Shown here: positions 1 through 9,344 of the stretch, piece after piece
Numbering within the stretch: position 1 is the first letter of the stretch
Layout of the letters: every line of letters begins with the position of its first letter
Source of the DNA: Blastococcus colisei
GTDB taxonomy: Bacteria; Actinomycetota; Actinomycetes; Mycobacteriales; Geodermatophilaceae
Direction: 5' to 3'
Length of the DNA: 64,000 nt
Assembly: GCF_006717095.1 (NCBI RefSeq)
Contig: NZ_VFQE01000001.1
Span: 2,604,001-2,668,000, forward strand
Translations under genes and position numbers: made by a program
The notes under the pieces: generated by a model
Told to the model about the DNA's origin: nothing
Database searches by the model: none
The model's input: only the letters and a program-made list of their open reading frames with translations

Positions 1-2
1 CG

Positions 3-1190
3 CTCATCGGGCGGGCGCGGCCGGTGGTCGAGTCCCCGGTCAGCGACATCCCCTCCAACGCCAGCTTCCCCAGCGGGCACGCCATGGTCTCGGTGGTCAC
101 CTTCGGCATGCTCGCCCTGCTGGTGCTGCCCGCCGTCCGTCGCCGGGCGCGGCCGTGGGTCGTCGTCGCCGCCGTCCTCGTCGCCCTGGTGGTGGGCTTC
201 ACCCGGCTGGCGCTCGGCGTGCACTTCGTCTCCGACGTCCTCGCCGGATGGTTCCTCGGGGCCGGCCTGCTGGCGGTGACCACGGCGGCGTTCCGCGTGT
301 GGCAGCACCACCTCGGGCACCGGACGGCCGAGCCCCTGGACCCGCTGGAGGTCGAGGCACGGGACGCGCCCCACCTCGCCCTCCCCGGGCGGCGCGTCCT
401 TCCGGACGGGCGGCGCACCGTGCTGGCCCTCCTCGGGTGGGCGACCGCCATCGCCGTCACCCTCATCGTCCTCGGCCTGCTGGTCACCGGCGCGCTCACC
501 GACACCGTCGTGGGCAGGTTCGACCGGGCCGTCGTGCGCACCTTCCTGGAGTGGCGCGGTGAGACGCTGACCGACGTCGCCACGCTGGTCGGCACGCTGT
601 CGGGGACGCGGATGGTGATCGCGGTGTCGCTGACCCTCGCGGTGGTGGCTCTCGCGGTCACGGCCAGCTGGCGGCCGGTCGTCTTCGTCCTCGTCAGCGT
701 GCTCGGCGAGGTCGGGCTGTACGTCGTCGTCTCGCGGCTGGTCGACCGCGTTCGGCCGACGGTGCTCGACCTGACGTCCGGGCTGCCCACCGGGGCGAGC
801 TGGCCGTCAGGGCACTCCGCGGCCGCGGTGGCGATCTACGGGGCGCTGGCCGCCCTGGTGATCGCCTGCGCCCGCGGCCGTCGGCGCCGGCTGGTGCTGG
901 TCGTCCCGGTGCTGATCGCGCCGGCGGTGAGCCTGTCGCGGATCTACACGGCCGCCCACTACCCCACGGACGTGCTGGCCGGGATGCTGCTCGGCACTGC
1001 CTGGGTCCTCGTGTGCGCCCACTACCTCCTCCCGGGGTCGCCGAGCAGGTGCGCTACCCGGCGCGCGCCGGGGCCGGCCGGGAGGACGCCGTGCCCCGAT
1101 CGACCGGGCAGCCGGTCCCGCGGCGCACGGCAGCTCGGACACGGGTCCGGCAGAGTGCCGATTCGGGCCGCGGGTAGCCCTCCCGCATGA
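3..1190 (+). CDS. Double PAP2-domain membrane phosphatase, 5' partial
   Basis: Membrane acid phosphatase of the PAP2 (type 2 phosphatidic acid phosphatase) superfamily, predicted to act on lipid phosphates or pyrophosphates at the outer face of the membrane. The reading frame is open to the left edge, so the N-terminus is missing. Two complete PAP2 signatures are visible in tandem: first RARPVV, FPSGHA and TRLALGVHFVSD; then DRVRPT, WPSGHS and SRIYTAAHYPTD. Both therefore keep the KxxxxxxRP-like, PSGH and SRxxxxxHxxxD elements. Several hydrophobic segments separate them. The last 50 residues are Pro/Arg/Gly-rich and poorly protein-like, so the true stop may reflect a 3' extension. The stop overlaps the next start (ATGA). 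Two PAP2 modules in one chain are unusual but known in actinobacteria; the substrate is unknown. Confidence 0.85.
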   Translation, partial: LIGRARPVVESPVSDIPSNASFPSGHAMVSVVTFGMLALLVLPAVRRRARPWVVVAAVLVALVVGFTRLALGVHFVSDVLAGWFLGAGLLAVTTAAFRVWQHHLGHRTAEPLDPLEVEARDAPHLALPGRRVLPDGRRTVLALLGWATAIAVTLIVLGLLVTGALTDTVVGRFDRAVVRTFLEWRGETLTDVATLVGTLSGTRMVIAVSLTLAVVALAVTASWRPVVFVLVSVLGEVGLYVVVSRLVDRVRPTVLDLTSGLPTGASWPSGHSAAAVAIYGALAALVIACARGRRRRLVLVVPVLIAPAVSLSRIYTAAHYPTDVLAGMLLGTAWVLVCAHYLLPGSPSRCATRRAPGPAGRTPCPDRPGSRSRGARQLGHGSGRVPIRAAGSPPA

Positions 1191-2068
1191 CCGACGTGAC
1201 CTCCTTCGACGGCACCCGCCTGGCGCTCAGCTCCTGGGGACCGCCCGACGCTCCCCCGCTGCTGCTCGTGCACGGGCTCGGGCTGTCCACCGAGTCCTGG
1301 GGGGCGGTGCCGGAGCGGCTCGCCGACCGCTACCGGGTGACCGCCTACGACCTGCGCGGTCACGCCCAGAGCGGCGACGCGAGATCCGGTGGCTACACCA
1401 TGACGGCCCACGCCAGAGACCTCGGCGCGGTGCTCGACGAGGTGGTGCCGGACGGCGCTCGGGTCGTCGTGGTGGGGCACAGCCTCGGCGGCGGCATCCT
1501 CCTCACACATCTGGACGCCGAGGCCGACGACCGGATCGCAGGTGCGGTGCTCGTGGGTTCGGGCGCGTCGGGTGTCACCGCGCCGGGGTTGCCGGCCCGG
1601 AACCTGCCGCGCTGGGCCCGGCTGCGGCTCCGTTCGGGCTGGTGGACGCTCCTGCGCTCGGCCGTCCGGATCGGCCGGCGGATCAAGAGCGTCCAGCCGG
1701 TGTCCGACCGGCTGATCCGCCGGGCCGCGTTCGCCCCGGGGGAGCCTCAGGAACTGGTGGCCCGTGTGCGGGACAGCTTCTTCGGCAGCCGTCCCCTGGC
1801 ACTCGCCGGTACGACGATGGCCAGCCTCAGCCACGACGGCGTCCAGCTGGCACCGGCGATGCGCGTCCCCACGCTGGTGGTGCACGGCAGTCGCGACCCC
1901 GAGGTCCCCGGTGAGGAGGTCGAGGAACTCATGTCCGTGCTGCCGGACGGCGAGCTGTTCACCATCCCGGACGCCGGTCACATGCTGCCGCTGACCCATC
2001 CCGACGTCGTCGTCGCGCAGGTGCGCCGATGGATGGACCGGCTCACCACGGGCACCGGTCGACCGTGA
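1187..2068 (+). CDS. Alpha/beta hydrolase
   Basis: Cytoplasmic serine hydrolase of the alpha/beta-hydrolase fold (293 residues). The HGLGLSTESW segment forms the oxyanion-hole loop. The nucleophile elbow is GHSLGGG with the catalytic serine. An acid is expected in HGSRDPEVPGEE, and the catalytic histidine lies in DAGHMLPLTHPD near the C-terminus. Length and motif order fit the esterase/lactonase/haloperoxidase-like branch; no substrate can be assigned. The start overlaps the PAP2 stop by ATGA, so the two are translationally coupled. It ends 25 bases before the convergent molybdoenzyme gene. Confidence 0.88.
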   Translation: MTDVTSFDGTRLALSSWGPPDAPPLLLVHGLGLSTESWGAVPERLADRYRVTAYDLRGHAQSGDARSGGYTMTAHARDLGAVLDEVVPDGARVVVVGHSLGGGILLTHLDAEADDRIAGAVLVGSGASGVTAPGLPARNLPRWARLRLRSGWWTLLRSAVRIGRRIKSVQPVSDRLIRRAAFAPGEPQELVARVRDSFFGSRPLALAGTTMASLSHDGVQLAPAMRVPTLVVHGSRDPEVPGEEVEELMSVLPDGELFTIPDAGHMLPLTHPDVVVAQVRRWMDRLTTGTGRP

Positions 2069-2093
2069 TGGCCGGCCGGTCGGCCGGTCGCGC

Positions 2094-3755
2094 TCAGGCC
2101 TGGACCTCGACCTCGATGATCGGGTAGCCGGAGGCGCCGTCCGGTGCAACCGGTGTCCGCTCGTCGGTCTGGACCTCTCCGCGTCCGTCGGTGGCCCGCG
2201 CCCGGATCACGTGCCGCCCAGCCGTGGCGTCCCAGGGCAGGTACCACTGCCGCCAGCAGTCGACGTCGAGCCGCTCGGCCAGCTCGGCCGCCCGCCACGG
2301 GCCGTCGTCGACGCGCACCTCGACCCCCTCGATCCCGCGCGTCGGCGCCCAGGCAACGCCCGCGATCGGCTGCCGCCCGGCCGCCACGGTCGCTCCGGGC
2401 CGGGGGACGTCGATCCGGGACTGCGTCTTGATCGGCCCCTCCTTGGCCCAGCCGCGGGGGATCCAGTAGCCGTCGACGTCCCAGTCCGTGAGCTCGATGG
2501 CCGCGAGCCACTTGGTCGCCGAGACGTACCCGTACAGCCCCGGCACCACCAGACGAGCGGGAAACCCGTGCTCGGCCGGCAGCGGCTCGCCGTTCATCGC
2601 GACGGCGACCATCGCCTCCTCCAGATCCAGGGCGGTGATCGTCGGGAACCCGGCGGTGAAGCCGTCCACCGACCGGCCGAGGAGCTGGGTCGCGCCCTCC
2701 TGCACGCCCGCCCGATCCAGGAGGGCGCGCAGCGGCACGCCCTGCCAGCGGGCGTTGCCGACCAGGTCCCCGCCGACCTCGTTGGACACGCAGGCCAGCG
2801 TGATGTCGGCTTCGATCTGCGGCAGCTCCATGAGCTCGGCGTAGGTGAGGGTGAACGGCTCGTCCACCATGCCGCGTACCTGCAGCTGCCAACTCTCGGT
2901 GTCGACGATCGGGACCCGCAGCGCCGTGTCGATCCGGTAGAAGTCCTCGTTCGGGGTGAACAGCGGGGTGAGGCCGGGGATCTCGAGGTCCGCCCCCGGT
3001 GGAACGGGCTCGGCGCGGCGCACCGGGACGGGCAGCCGGATGGATGCGATCAGCTCACCCAGCCGCTCGCGCCCGGAGAGCAGGAAGCCACCGACACCGG
3101 CCAGGACGGCCAGCGCGGTGGTTCCACCTGCCACGGTGAGAAAACGTCTGCGGCCGGCGTCCACCGTGCCCGCCCGCTCGGCGACGCCCTCTGCGCGGGC
3201 TACCGGAATGGCCTCGCTCGCAGCCCGTCCCGGGAGGCGCCCCGTCCGGGCCACGCCCATCAGCAGGAACAGCACGCCGATGCCCGTCGCCGCCCCGAGG
3301 ACGCCGACGAGCACCGTGAGCAGGACCGCGCCGCGAGGATCGGCCTGCGCCGCAGCGATCCCGAGCCCGGCGAACAGTGCGATGCCCGCGGCGGCCAGCA
3401 CCTGCCGCCGCCGGGCCAGGATGCCGAGGCCGGCGGCGATCAGGGTCGAGACGACCAGGATCCCGGCGAGCAGCACCGGCTTGTCGGCCCGGCCGAGGGT
3501 CGCGATCGCCCAGCGCTCCAACCACCCGGGCACGCTGTCGATGACGACGTCCCCGACGGCGATGATCAGCGACGGGGCACGCTGGAGCACTCCGGCGACC
3601 AGCTCGGCCACCCCGAGGGCGGCCGCCACCGACGCGATCCCGGCCAGCGCGGCGGTGCCACGGCTCACCGGTCGCGCCTGGACCGCGCGGTCAGCCGACA
3701 CTTCGGATCTCTGCGTCACACGGGTGGCGATGTCCGGCAGAACCGGCCGGGACAC
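2094..3755 (-). CDS. Membrane-anchored sulfite-oxidase-family molybdopterin oxidoreductase
   Basis: Molybdenum-cofactor enzyme of the sulfite oxidase/MsrP-like family (553 residues). About 200 N-terminal residues contain four to five hydrophobic segments. A further hydrophobic stretch (TVAGGTTALAVLAGVGGFLL) precedes the catalytic part and resembles a twin-arginine/membrane anchor after GRRRFLTVAGG. The catalytic domain carries ITLACVSNEVGG, whose cysteine is the expected molybdenum ligand, and GFPARLVVPGLYGYVSATKW, typical of this family. The C-terminal portion (from about residue 440) resembles the dimerisation/Ig-like domain. It should act outside the membrane; the electron donor, acceptor and substrate are unknown. 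It is a lone gene facing the hydrolase. Confidence 0.88.
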   Translation of the reverse strand: MSRPVLPDIATRVTQRSEVSADRAVQARPVSRGTAALAGIASVAAALGVAELVAGVLQRAPSLIIAVGDVVIDSVPGWLERWAIATLGRADKPVLLAGILVVSTLIAAGLGILARRRQVLAAAGIALFAGLGIAAAQADPRGAVLLTVLVGVLGAATGIGVLFLLMGVARTGRLPGRAASEAIPVARAEGVAERAGTVDAGRRRFLTVAGGTTALAVLAGVGGFLLSGRERLGELIASIRLPVPVRRAEPVPPGADLEIPGLTPLFTPNEDFYRIDTALRVPIVDTESWQLQVRGMVDEPFTLTYAELMELPQIEADITLACVSNEVGGDLVGNARWQGVPLRALLDRAGVQEGATQLLGRSVDGFTAGFPTITALDLEEAMVAVAMNGEPLPAEHGFPARLVVPGLYGYVSATKWLAAIELTDWDVDGYWIPRGWAKEGPIKTQSRIDVPRPGATVAAGRQPIAGVAWAPTRGIEGVEVRVDDGPWRAAELAERLDVDCWRQWYLPWDATAGRHVIRARATDGRGEVQTDERTPVAPDGASGYPIIEVEVQA

Positions 3756-3860
3756 GAGCCGTCGCGATTCGACTCGGGATCGTCATGCGGCGCCTGGCGG
3801 CCTCCCCCTCGGTCCGGCGACGGTGGACGTGAGCAGAGCGCTGCACTGGCGGCCGGTGAC

Positions 3861-5078
3861 TCAGGGGCGCCGGTCGGCCAGCCCGATGGATCCCCAGCCA
3901 CGGATCGGGCGGCCGACCACGTCCGAAGCGAGCTCCAGCGCGCGACGCCGTATCCCGCGCGACCGCCACTCCTCCGGCAGGACGCGTCGGCTGAGGCTCA
4001 GGTCCTCGTCGAAGTGCCCGTCCAGCACCGCCAGGACCGCCCGGTCCTCGATCACCAGGGCCACCTGTTCGTTGAGGGCCAACGAGCGGACGTCGAAGTT
4101 CGTCGTGCCCACCATGGCCACGGCGCCGTCGACGGTGATCGCCTTGGTGTGGAACAGCGAAGGCTGGTAGCGCCAGATCTCCACGTCTGCGTCGAGGAGG
4201 GGCTGGAAGTCCACCTCCCCCTGCAACTGCACCCCGGGCCGCTCGACGTGCGGCCCGGAGACGAGCAGCTGCACCTGCACTCCACGTGCGGTTGTGGCCT
4301 GCACGAGGTTCAGGAGCCACCGGGGCAGGCGCGCGTACGGTGTCGCGATCCGCACCCGCCGGCGGGCGGTGTGGAGGAGTGCCGCGATGGCGATCGCCGC
4401 CTCGCTCCAGCCGGGCTGCGACGGCGGCCGGAGTACCTGGACCGCGACGTCGCCCACCGGTGCCAGCGGCGGAAAGCTGTCGCGGTCGGACAACAGCGGA
4501 CCCGGGAGGCGGACCTGCGCCTGCATCCACGCGGACACGAAGGCCGAGCGCAGTCCGGCGACCGCGGGGCCCTGCACGCGATAGGAGGTGTCCCGCCAGT
4601 CCTGCGGCCGGCGTCCGTCCCCGTCCCAGTTCGGATCGATACCGGTTCCTCCGGTGAACGCCACGGTCTCGTCGCACAGGAGCACACGGCGGTGCGAGCG
4701 CATGTTCCACACCGTGGGTCGCCAGCTGGGCACCTGCCGGTAGTAGAAGGTCAGGCAGCCGGCGTCCCGCAGCTGTCGGAGTTGCGCGGGCTCCATGTCC
4801 TTGGACCCGAAGCCGTCCAGCAGAACGCGCACCCGGACCCCGTGACGGGCACGCTCGGCGAGAGCTTCGGTCACCTGCCGGCTGACCCCACCGCCGGCCC
4901 AGGCGAACCAGAGCATGTCGATCGTCCGGCGGGCTCCTGCGATGGCCTCCAGGAGCGCGGGGAAGGTCTCGTCGCCGTTCTTGAGGACGTCGACACGGTT
5001 ACCCTCGGTGAACGGCGTCCCGACCACCGCCTCGAGCACCGGGCGGGCCGAGATCGCGGCCGTGCGCTGATCAGTCAT
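3861..5078 (-). CDS. Phospholipase D-like / cardiolipin synthase family protein
   Basis: Phosphodiesterase or phosphatidyltransferase of the PLD superfamily (405 residues) with two catalytic repeats. The second repeat has a canonical HxKxxxxD motif (FHTKAITVDGAVAMVGTTNFD, near residue 315). The first reads SHRRVLLCDETVAFTGG, so H129 and D136 are kept but the lysine position is arginine (R131). The layout, with an N-terminal DTFPALLEAIAGARR-like region and a GTGID stretch after the first motif, fits cardiolipin synthases, although no N-terminal membrane segments are seen. It could make or remodel phospholipids, or cleave another phosphodiester. The gene starts with ATG at 5078 and stands alone. 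Confidence 0.85.
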   Translation of the reverse strand: MTDQRTAAISARPVLEAVVGTPFTEGNRVDVLKNGDETFPALLEAIAGARRTIDMLWFAWAGGGVSRQVTEALAERARHGVRVRVLLDGFGSKDMEPAQLRQLRDAGCLTFYYRQVPSWRPTVWNMRSHRRVLLCDETVAFTGGTGIDPNWDGDGRRPQDWRDTSYRVQGPAVAGLRSAFVSAWMQAQVRLPGPLLSDRDSFPPLAPVGDVAVQVLRPPSQPGWSEAAIAIAALLHTARRRVRIATPYARLPRWLLNLVQATTARGVQVQLLVSGPHVERPGVQLQGEVDFQPLLDADVEIWRYQPSLFHTKAITVDGAVAMVGTTNFDVRSLALNEQVALVIEDRAVLAVLDGHFDEDLSLSRRVLPEEWRSRGIRRRALELASDVVGRPIRGWGSIGLADRRP

Positions 5079-5646
5079 CGCCTATCCAGCGGCCCACGGA
5101 GGGTCATCGCTGCGCTCCTCTCAACGCAGGGCTTCGGGGCCCGCGTCCATCCGGTGGGGAGCCGACCCGCAGCCACGCGGTATCCGCTCCTCGGCGACGG
5201 TCCGTGATCCGCTGCCCGCCGGGCCGGACCCGAAACGCCCGACGGGACCCATGACACGCACATGACATCGGCATTCGAGTGGCGAGGAAACCTGAGGGCC
5301 TCGACCTGGAGAACTGCTCGACATCATCGAGGCCGAGCTGCGAGACGCCGCGGATCGCGTGCAGTGGGCGATGAACCACTGCTGGCTCAGATCGGGATCG
5401 GGACAACTGCTGGGAGACCGTCGGACGGGCTGTAGGACAACGCCTGCGGGACAGCACCCAGCGTGCCGCGGTGCGCGAGCTCGCGCAGGAGCCGGAGTCT
5501 CCGCAGGTCCAGCACGTGGCCCACCACCTCGTCGTGCACATCATTCGATGAGGCCGAACGGTGATCGTCGAGGACATTCGCTGGACGGATGGATCGCTGG
5601 GCCCGACTGTGGTCGGGAACATGACGACCGTGCCGAAGGAGACACC
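5079..5646. other. Intergenic region with a degenerate ORF remnant
   Basis: A 568-base gap between divergent genes. No intact gene is seen. Two open stretches in neighbouring + frames look protein-like: one from about 5299 to 5385 (reading LLDIIEAELRDAADRVQWAM) and one from about 5396 to 5551 (reading NCWETVGRAVGQRLRDSTQ, then VRELAQEPESPQVQHVAHH before a stop). Together they suggest the decayed remains of a small alpha-helical protein with a frameshift. The family is not recognised. The right end must hold the promoter of the carbamoylase operon. Confidence 0.3.
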
Positions 5647-6926
5647 GTGACCCGTCCTCTGCTGCGGATCAACCGCGAACGGCTGTGGGCGAACCTCATG
5701 CAGCTCAAGGACATCGGGGGCTACGACGACGCCTCGACGGGCCTGCGCGGGGTCCGGCGGCTGGCCCTCACCGACGAGGACGCCGAGGCCCGCCGGCTGG
5801 TCGTGTCGTGGATGCGCGAGGCGGGCCTCCGCGTGCGGGTGGACCGGATGGCAACGTGTACGCCGAGCGCGCCGGGGAGGACCCGTCGCTGCCCTGCGTC
5901 CTCATGGGCAGCCACATCGACACCGTCGCCACCGGCGGCGCGTTCGACGGCACGCTCGGCGTGCTGGGCGGCATCGAGGTCATGCGCGCCCTCGACGAGG
6001 CGGGCATCCGCACCCGGCGCTCGATCGAGGTCGGCTTCTTCACCGAGGAGGAGGGAGTGCGATTCGGCACCGACATGCTCGGCTCGGCGGTCACGGCCGG
6101 GCGACTCCCCCTCGAGTACGCGCACAACCTCACCGACGCCGACGGTGCCAGGGTCGAGGACGAGCTCGTCCGGATCGGCTTCGACGGGGACACGCCGGAG
6201 ATCCGGCCGGTCCCCCACGCCTACATCGAGTGCCACATCGAGCAGGGCCCGATCCTGGCCAACGCGGGCGTGGACGTCGGGATCGTCACCGGCGTCCAGG
6301 CGATCTCCTGGCAGCGTCTCACCATCAATGGGGCCGCCGCGCACGCCGGCACCACGCCGATCGAGGCGCGCCAGGACGCCGGCCTCGCCGCGGCCGAGGT
6401 CGTCGTCGAGATCCGGCGGATGTGCGACAGCGGACGGTTCGGCCGGCTGCGTGGCACCGTCGGCAACCTCGCCGTGCAGCCCGCGCAGACCAACGTCATC
6501 CCGTCCGAGGCCGTCCTCACCGTCGACCTGCGCAATCCCGATGACGACCTCATGACCGCCGCCGAGAAGCATCTCGCCGCGTTCGTCGACGACCTGCAGC
6601 GGCGCCACGGGGCCACCGCCACGTGGGAGCGGATGGCGAAGACGGGCATGGTGCCGTTCTCCGAGACGATCCAGGACGTCATCGCGGCCAGCGCCGAGCG
6701 GCTCGGCCTGCCCTACGTGATGGCGATGTCCGGCGCCGGCCACGACGCCCAGGAGATCGCCGCCACCTGCCCCACCGCGATGGTCTTCGTCGCCGGCGAG
6801 CACGGCGGGATCAGCCACACGCCCCGCGAGTACTCCCGACCCGACGCGTGCGGAAACGGCATCGACGTCCTCGCCAATGCCATCCTCGCCCTCGCCGAAC
6901 CCGTCGACACCGATCCCGCCGCATGA
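5647..6926 (+). pseudogene. M20-family N-carbamoyl-L-amino acid hydrolase (frameshifted)
   Basis: Zinc-dependent amidase of the hydantoinase/carbamoylase branch of peptidase family M20. It would cleave N-carbamoyl amino acids or related ureido compounds. The start is GTG 5647 (MTRPLLRINRERLW). The frame runs to VRVDRM near 5850, then the homology continues one base out of phase as GNVYAERAGEDPSLPC. The run reads gaccggatggcaac where gaccggatNggcaac is expected, so one base is missing at about 5848-5851. Downstream, the metal and active-site motifs are intact: GSHIDTVATGGAFDG, EEEGVRFGTD, ECHIEQGP, GAAAHAGTTP, GAGHDAQ and GGISHTPREY. It heads an operon with ATGA coupling to the next gene. Either a pseudogene or a base-call error. 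Confidence 0.82.
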
Positions 6927-8164
6927 GCCCCACCCCCATGAGTCAGGACCTCGCCGCACGAGTGCGCCGCTGGCGCCACGACCTGCACCAGATCCCCGAG
7001 ACCGGTCTGCAGGAGCACCGCACCGGCGACTACCTGGCCACCGAGCTGGAGGCCATGGGCGTCGAGGTCACCCGCGGCATCGGCGGGACCGGCCTGGTCG
7101 CCACCCTCCGCCGCGACGAGGCGGGCACCACCGGCCGGCCTGCGATCGCCCTGTGCGCCGACATGGACGGGCTCCCGCTTGCCGAGCGCGGCGACCGCCC
7201 GTACCGGTCGCGGCACGACGGCGTCATGCATGCCTGCGGCCACGACGGCCACATGGCCATGGTCCTCGGCGCCGGGCACGTCCTGGCCGCCGAGGGCGGC
7301 TTCACCGGTGCCGTCCACCTGGTGTTCCAGCCCGCCGAGGAGCACGGGCTCGGAGCCGAGGCGATGATCGCCGACGGGCTGTTCGACCGGTTCCCCGTCG
7401 AGGCCATCTTCGGGTTGCACAACATGCCCGGTCATCCCGCGGGCCGGATCAGCACCCGCGCGGGCGCCCTGATGGCCGGCGAGGACAACTTCGAGATCCT
7501 CGTCACCGGCCGCGGCGGGCACGCCGCCCGGCCACAGATGGTCATCGACCCCATCGTCGTCGCCGCCCAGATCGTGCTGGCGCTGCAGACCGCCGTGTCC
7601 CGCAACCTCGACCCCGCCGACCCCGCCGTCGTCTCGTGCACCGAGATCACCACCGACGGCGCACGCAACGCCATCCCCGGGGAGGTCGTCATCCGGGGCG
7701 ACACCCGCAGCTTCACACCCGGCGTGCGTGCCGTCCTCGAGCAGCGCATCCGCGAGATCTCCGCGGGCATCAGCGCCGCGCACGGAGCCAGCTGCGCGGT
7801 CACCTACACCCATGAGTTCGAACCCACCGTCAACGAGCCGGCCGCCACCGTCCTGGCCCTCACCGCCGCCGCACTCACCGTTCCCGACGATCAGGTCGAT
7901 CCCGACACCGCACCGTGGACGGCAAGCGAGGACTTCGGCGCCTTCCTCCGCGAGGTCCCCGGCTGCTTCGCCCTCCTCGGCACCGGCGAGGCCGGCGCCG
8001 CCGGCGGCACCCCGCTGCACAGCCCGGACTACGACTTCAACGACGACGTCCTCGAGACCGGTGTCGCGTACTTCGTCAACCTCGTCCGCACCGCCCTGCC
8101 CACCGGCGGCCCGACCGGTACGCCCGTCCGTCCAGAGCCGCCCGCCCCCCAGGGACCCCGATGA
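6923..8164 (+). CDS. M20D-family amidohydrolase
   Basis: Metal-dependent amidohydrolase of the aminoacylase/IAA-amino acid hydrolase type (M20D, 413 residues), expected to hydrolyse N-acyl amino acids or similar amides in the cytoplasm. Family motifs are in order: CADMDGLPL, HACGHDGHMAMVLGA, QPAEEHGLGAEAMI, GLHNMPGHPAG, GRGGHAARPQ and ASEDFGAF, followed by a C-terminal HSPDYDFND segment. Length is normal for the family. ATG 6923 overlaps the carbamoylase stop and the stop overlaps the next ATG, so the operon is translationally coupled. A second in-frame ATG at 6938 is a less likely start. The pairing with diaminopropionate ammonia-lyase recalls the ygeX-ygeY arrangement of enterobacteria. Confidence 0.9.
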   Translation: MSPTPMSQDLAARVRRWRHDLHQIPETGLQEHRTGDYLATELEAMGVEVTRGIGGTGLVATLRRDEAGTTGRPAIALCADMDGLPLAERGDRPYRSRHDGVMHACGHDGHMAMVLGAGHVLAAEGGFTGAVHLVFQPAEEHGLGAEAMIADGLFDRFPVEAIFGLHNMPGHPAGRISTRAGALMAGEDNFEILVTGRGGHAARPQMVIDPIVVAAQIVLALQTAVSRNLDPADPAVVSCTEITTDGARNAIPGEVVIRGDTRSFTPGVRAVLEQRIREISAGISAAHGASCAVTYTHEFEPTVNEPAATVLALTAAALTVPDDQVDPDTAPWTASEDFGAFLREVPGCFALLGTGEAGAAGGTPLHSPDYDFNDDVLETGVAYFVNLVRTALPTGGPTGTPVRPEPPAPQGPR

Positions 8165-9318
8165 CGACCTCCGAGCCCATGTCCGCGTCGAGCGACGACC
8201 CCGGAGACGGGACGTGGTTCCTCAACCCCGGCCGCTACCCGGCCTGGACATGCCCGGCCCCGCCCCCCGACGTCCGGGACTTCCACCGCACACTGCCGGG
8301 CTACGCACCGACCGGCCTGGCCGACCTGCCTGCCCTCGCCCGGGAGTTGGGAGTGGCCCACGTCGTCGCGAAGGACGAGTCCAACCGCCTCGGATTGCCG
8401 GCGTTCAAGGGGCTGGGCGCGTCCTGGGCCATCCACCGCGCGTTGAGCGGCCGCACCGGAAGCGGCGCGGGTGAGCACGTCACGATCGTCACCGCGACCG
8501 ACGGCAACCACGGCCGCGCCGTCGCCCGGTTCGCACGACTGTTCGGCCACCGCGCGGACGTCTTCGTGCCCGACGGCGTGCACCCGGCGGCGGTGCAGGC
8601 CATCCATGACGAAGGCGCCCAGGTCAGCCAGCTCGCCGGGACCTACGACGAAGCCGTGCACGCGGCGGCCACCCACGCGGCCCAGCACGACGACCGTCTG
8701 CTCGTGCAGGACACCGCCTGGGACGGCTACGAGGACGTCCCCAACTGGATCGTCGACGGGTACTCCACCCTCTTCGCCGAGATCGACGACCAGCTCCGGG
8801 CCCGCGAACTGACCCGGCCCGACCTCGTCGTCGTCCCCACCGGTGTCGGCTCCCTCCTGCAGGCGGCCCTGGCCCACTACCGCAGCAACCCGGACCTGCT
8901 CGCCACGTCGGTCGTCTCGGCCGAACCCGTCCACGCGGCCTGCGTCCTCGCCAGCGTCACCGCCGGCCGGCCGGTCGCCGTGGGCACCGGACCGACCGCC
9001 ATGGCCGGCCTCAACTGCGGCACCGTATCCACGCTCGCCTGGCCGTACATCGCCCCGGGTCTCGACGCCTGCGTCACCGTCACCGACGCCCAGGCGGCCC
9101 GGGCCGCCCGGGACCTGCAAGCCCTCGGCGTCCCGACCGGCCCCTGCGGGGCCGCACCGCTGGCCGCGGTGCGGACGCTCAACGCCGTCGCAGGGCAGGG
9201 ACGCAGCAGCTCCCCCGGGAGGTCGCTCGACCTCTCCCCCACCGCCACGGTCGTCCTGCTCGTCACCGAGGGCACCGCAGCCAATCCGGGACTCCTCCCC
9301 ACCGGGAGCGCCGAATGA
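8161..9318 (+). CDS. Diaminopropionate ammonia-lyase family PLP enzyme
   Basis: Fold-type II PLP enzyme (385 residues) matching diaminopropionate ammonia-lyase (DpaL/YgeX). That enzyme splits 2,3-diaminopropionate into pyruvate and two ammonia. The Schiff-base lysine lies in [36 protein letters not shown] is the substrate and PLP-phosphate region with the DGNHG signature. [19 protein letters not shown] is diagnostic of DpaL rather than threonine dehydratase. A glycine-rich [13 protein letters not shown] loop follows. ATG 8161 overlaps the preceding stop. Co-transcription with two M20 enzymes suggests that the operon frees an amino acid from a carbamoyl or acyl derivative and deaminates it; the natural substrate could instead be another beta-substituted amino acid. 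Confidence 0.88.
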   Translation: MTTSEPMSASSDDPGDGTWFLNPGRYPAWTCPAPPPDVRDFHRTLPGYAPTGLADLPALARELGVAHVVAKDESNRLGLPAFKGLGASWAIHRALSGRTGSGAGEHVTIVTATDGNHGRAVARFARLFGHRADVFVPDGVHPAAVQAIHDEGAQVSQLAGTYDEAVHAAATHAAQHDDRLLVQDTAWDGYEDVPNWIVDGYSTLFAEIDDQLRARELTRPDLVVVPTGVGSLLQAALAHYRSNPDLLATSVVSAEPVHAACVLASVTAGRPVAVGTGPTAMAGLNCGTVSTLAWPYIAPGLDACVTVTDAQAARAARDLQALGVPTGPCGAAPLAAVRTLNAVAGQGRSSSPGRSLDLSPTATVVLLVTEGTAANPGLLPTGSAE

Positions 9319-9344
9319 TCCCGTACCGAGAAGGAAGACATGCG

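Noticed and set aside
2211-5207. Very long + strand open frame (998 codons) antisense to two genes
   Set aside because: It is a shadow of the molybdoenzyme and PLD genes. The translation is rich in Arg, Gln, Gly and Asp with no domain, as is usual opposite GC-rich coding sequence.
5840-5860. Programmed ribosomal frameshift in the carbamoylase gene
   Set aside because: No slippery heptamer or downstream structure is evident and no family member is known to need one; a simple one-base loss explains it.
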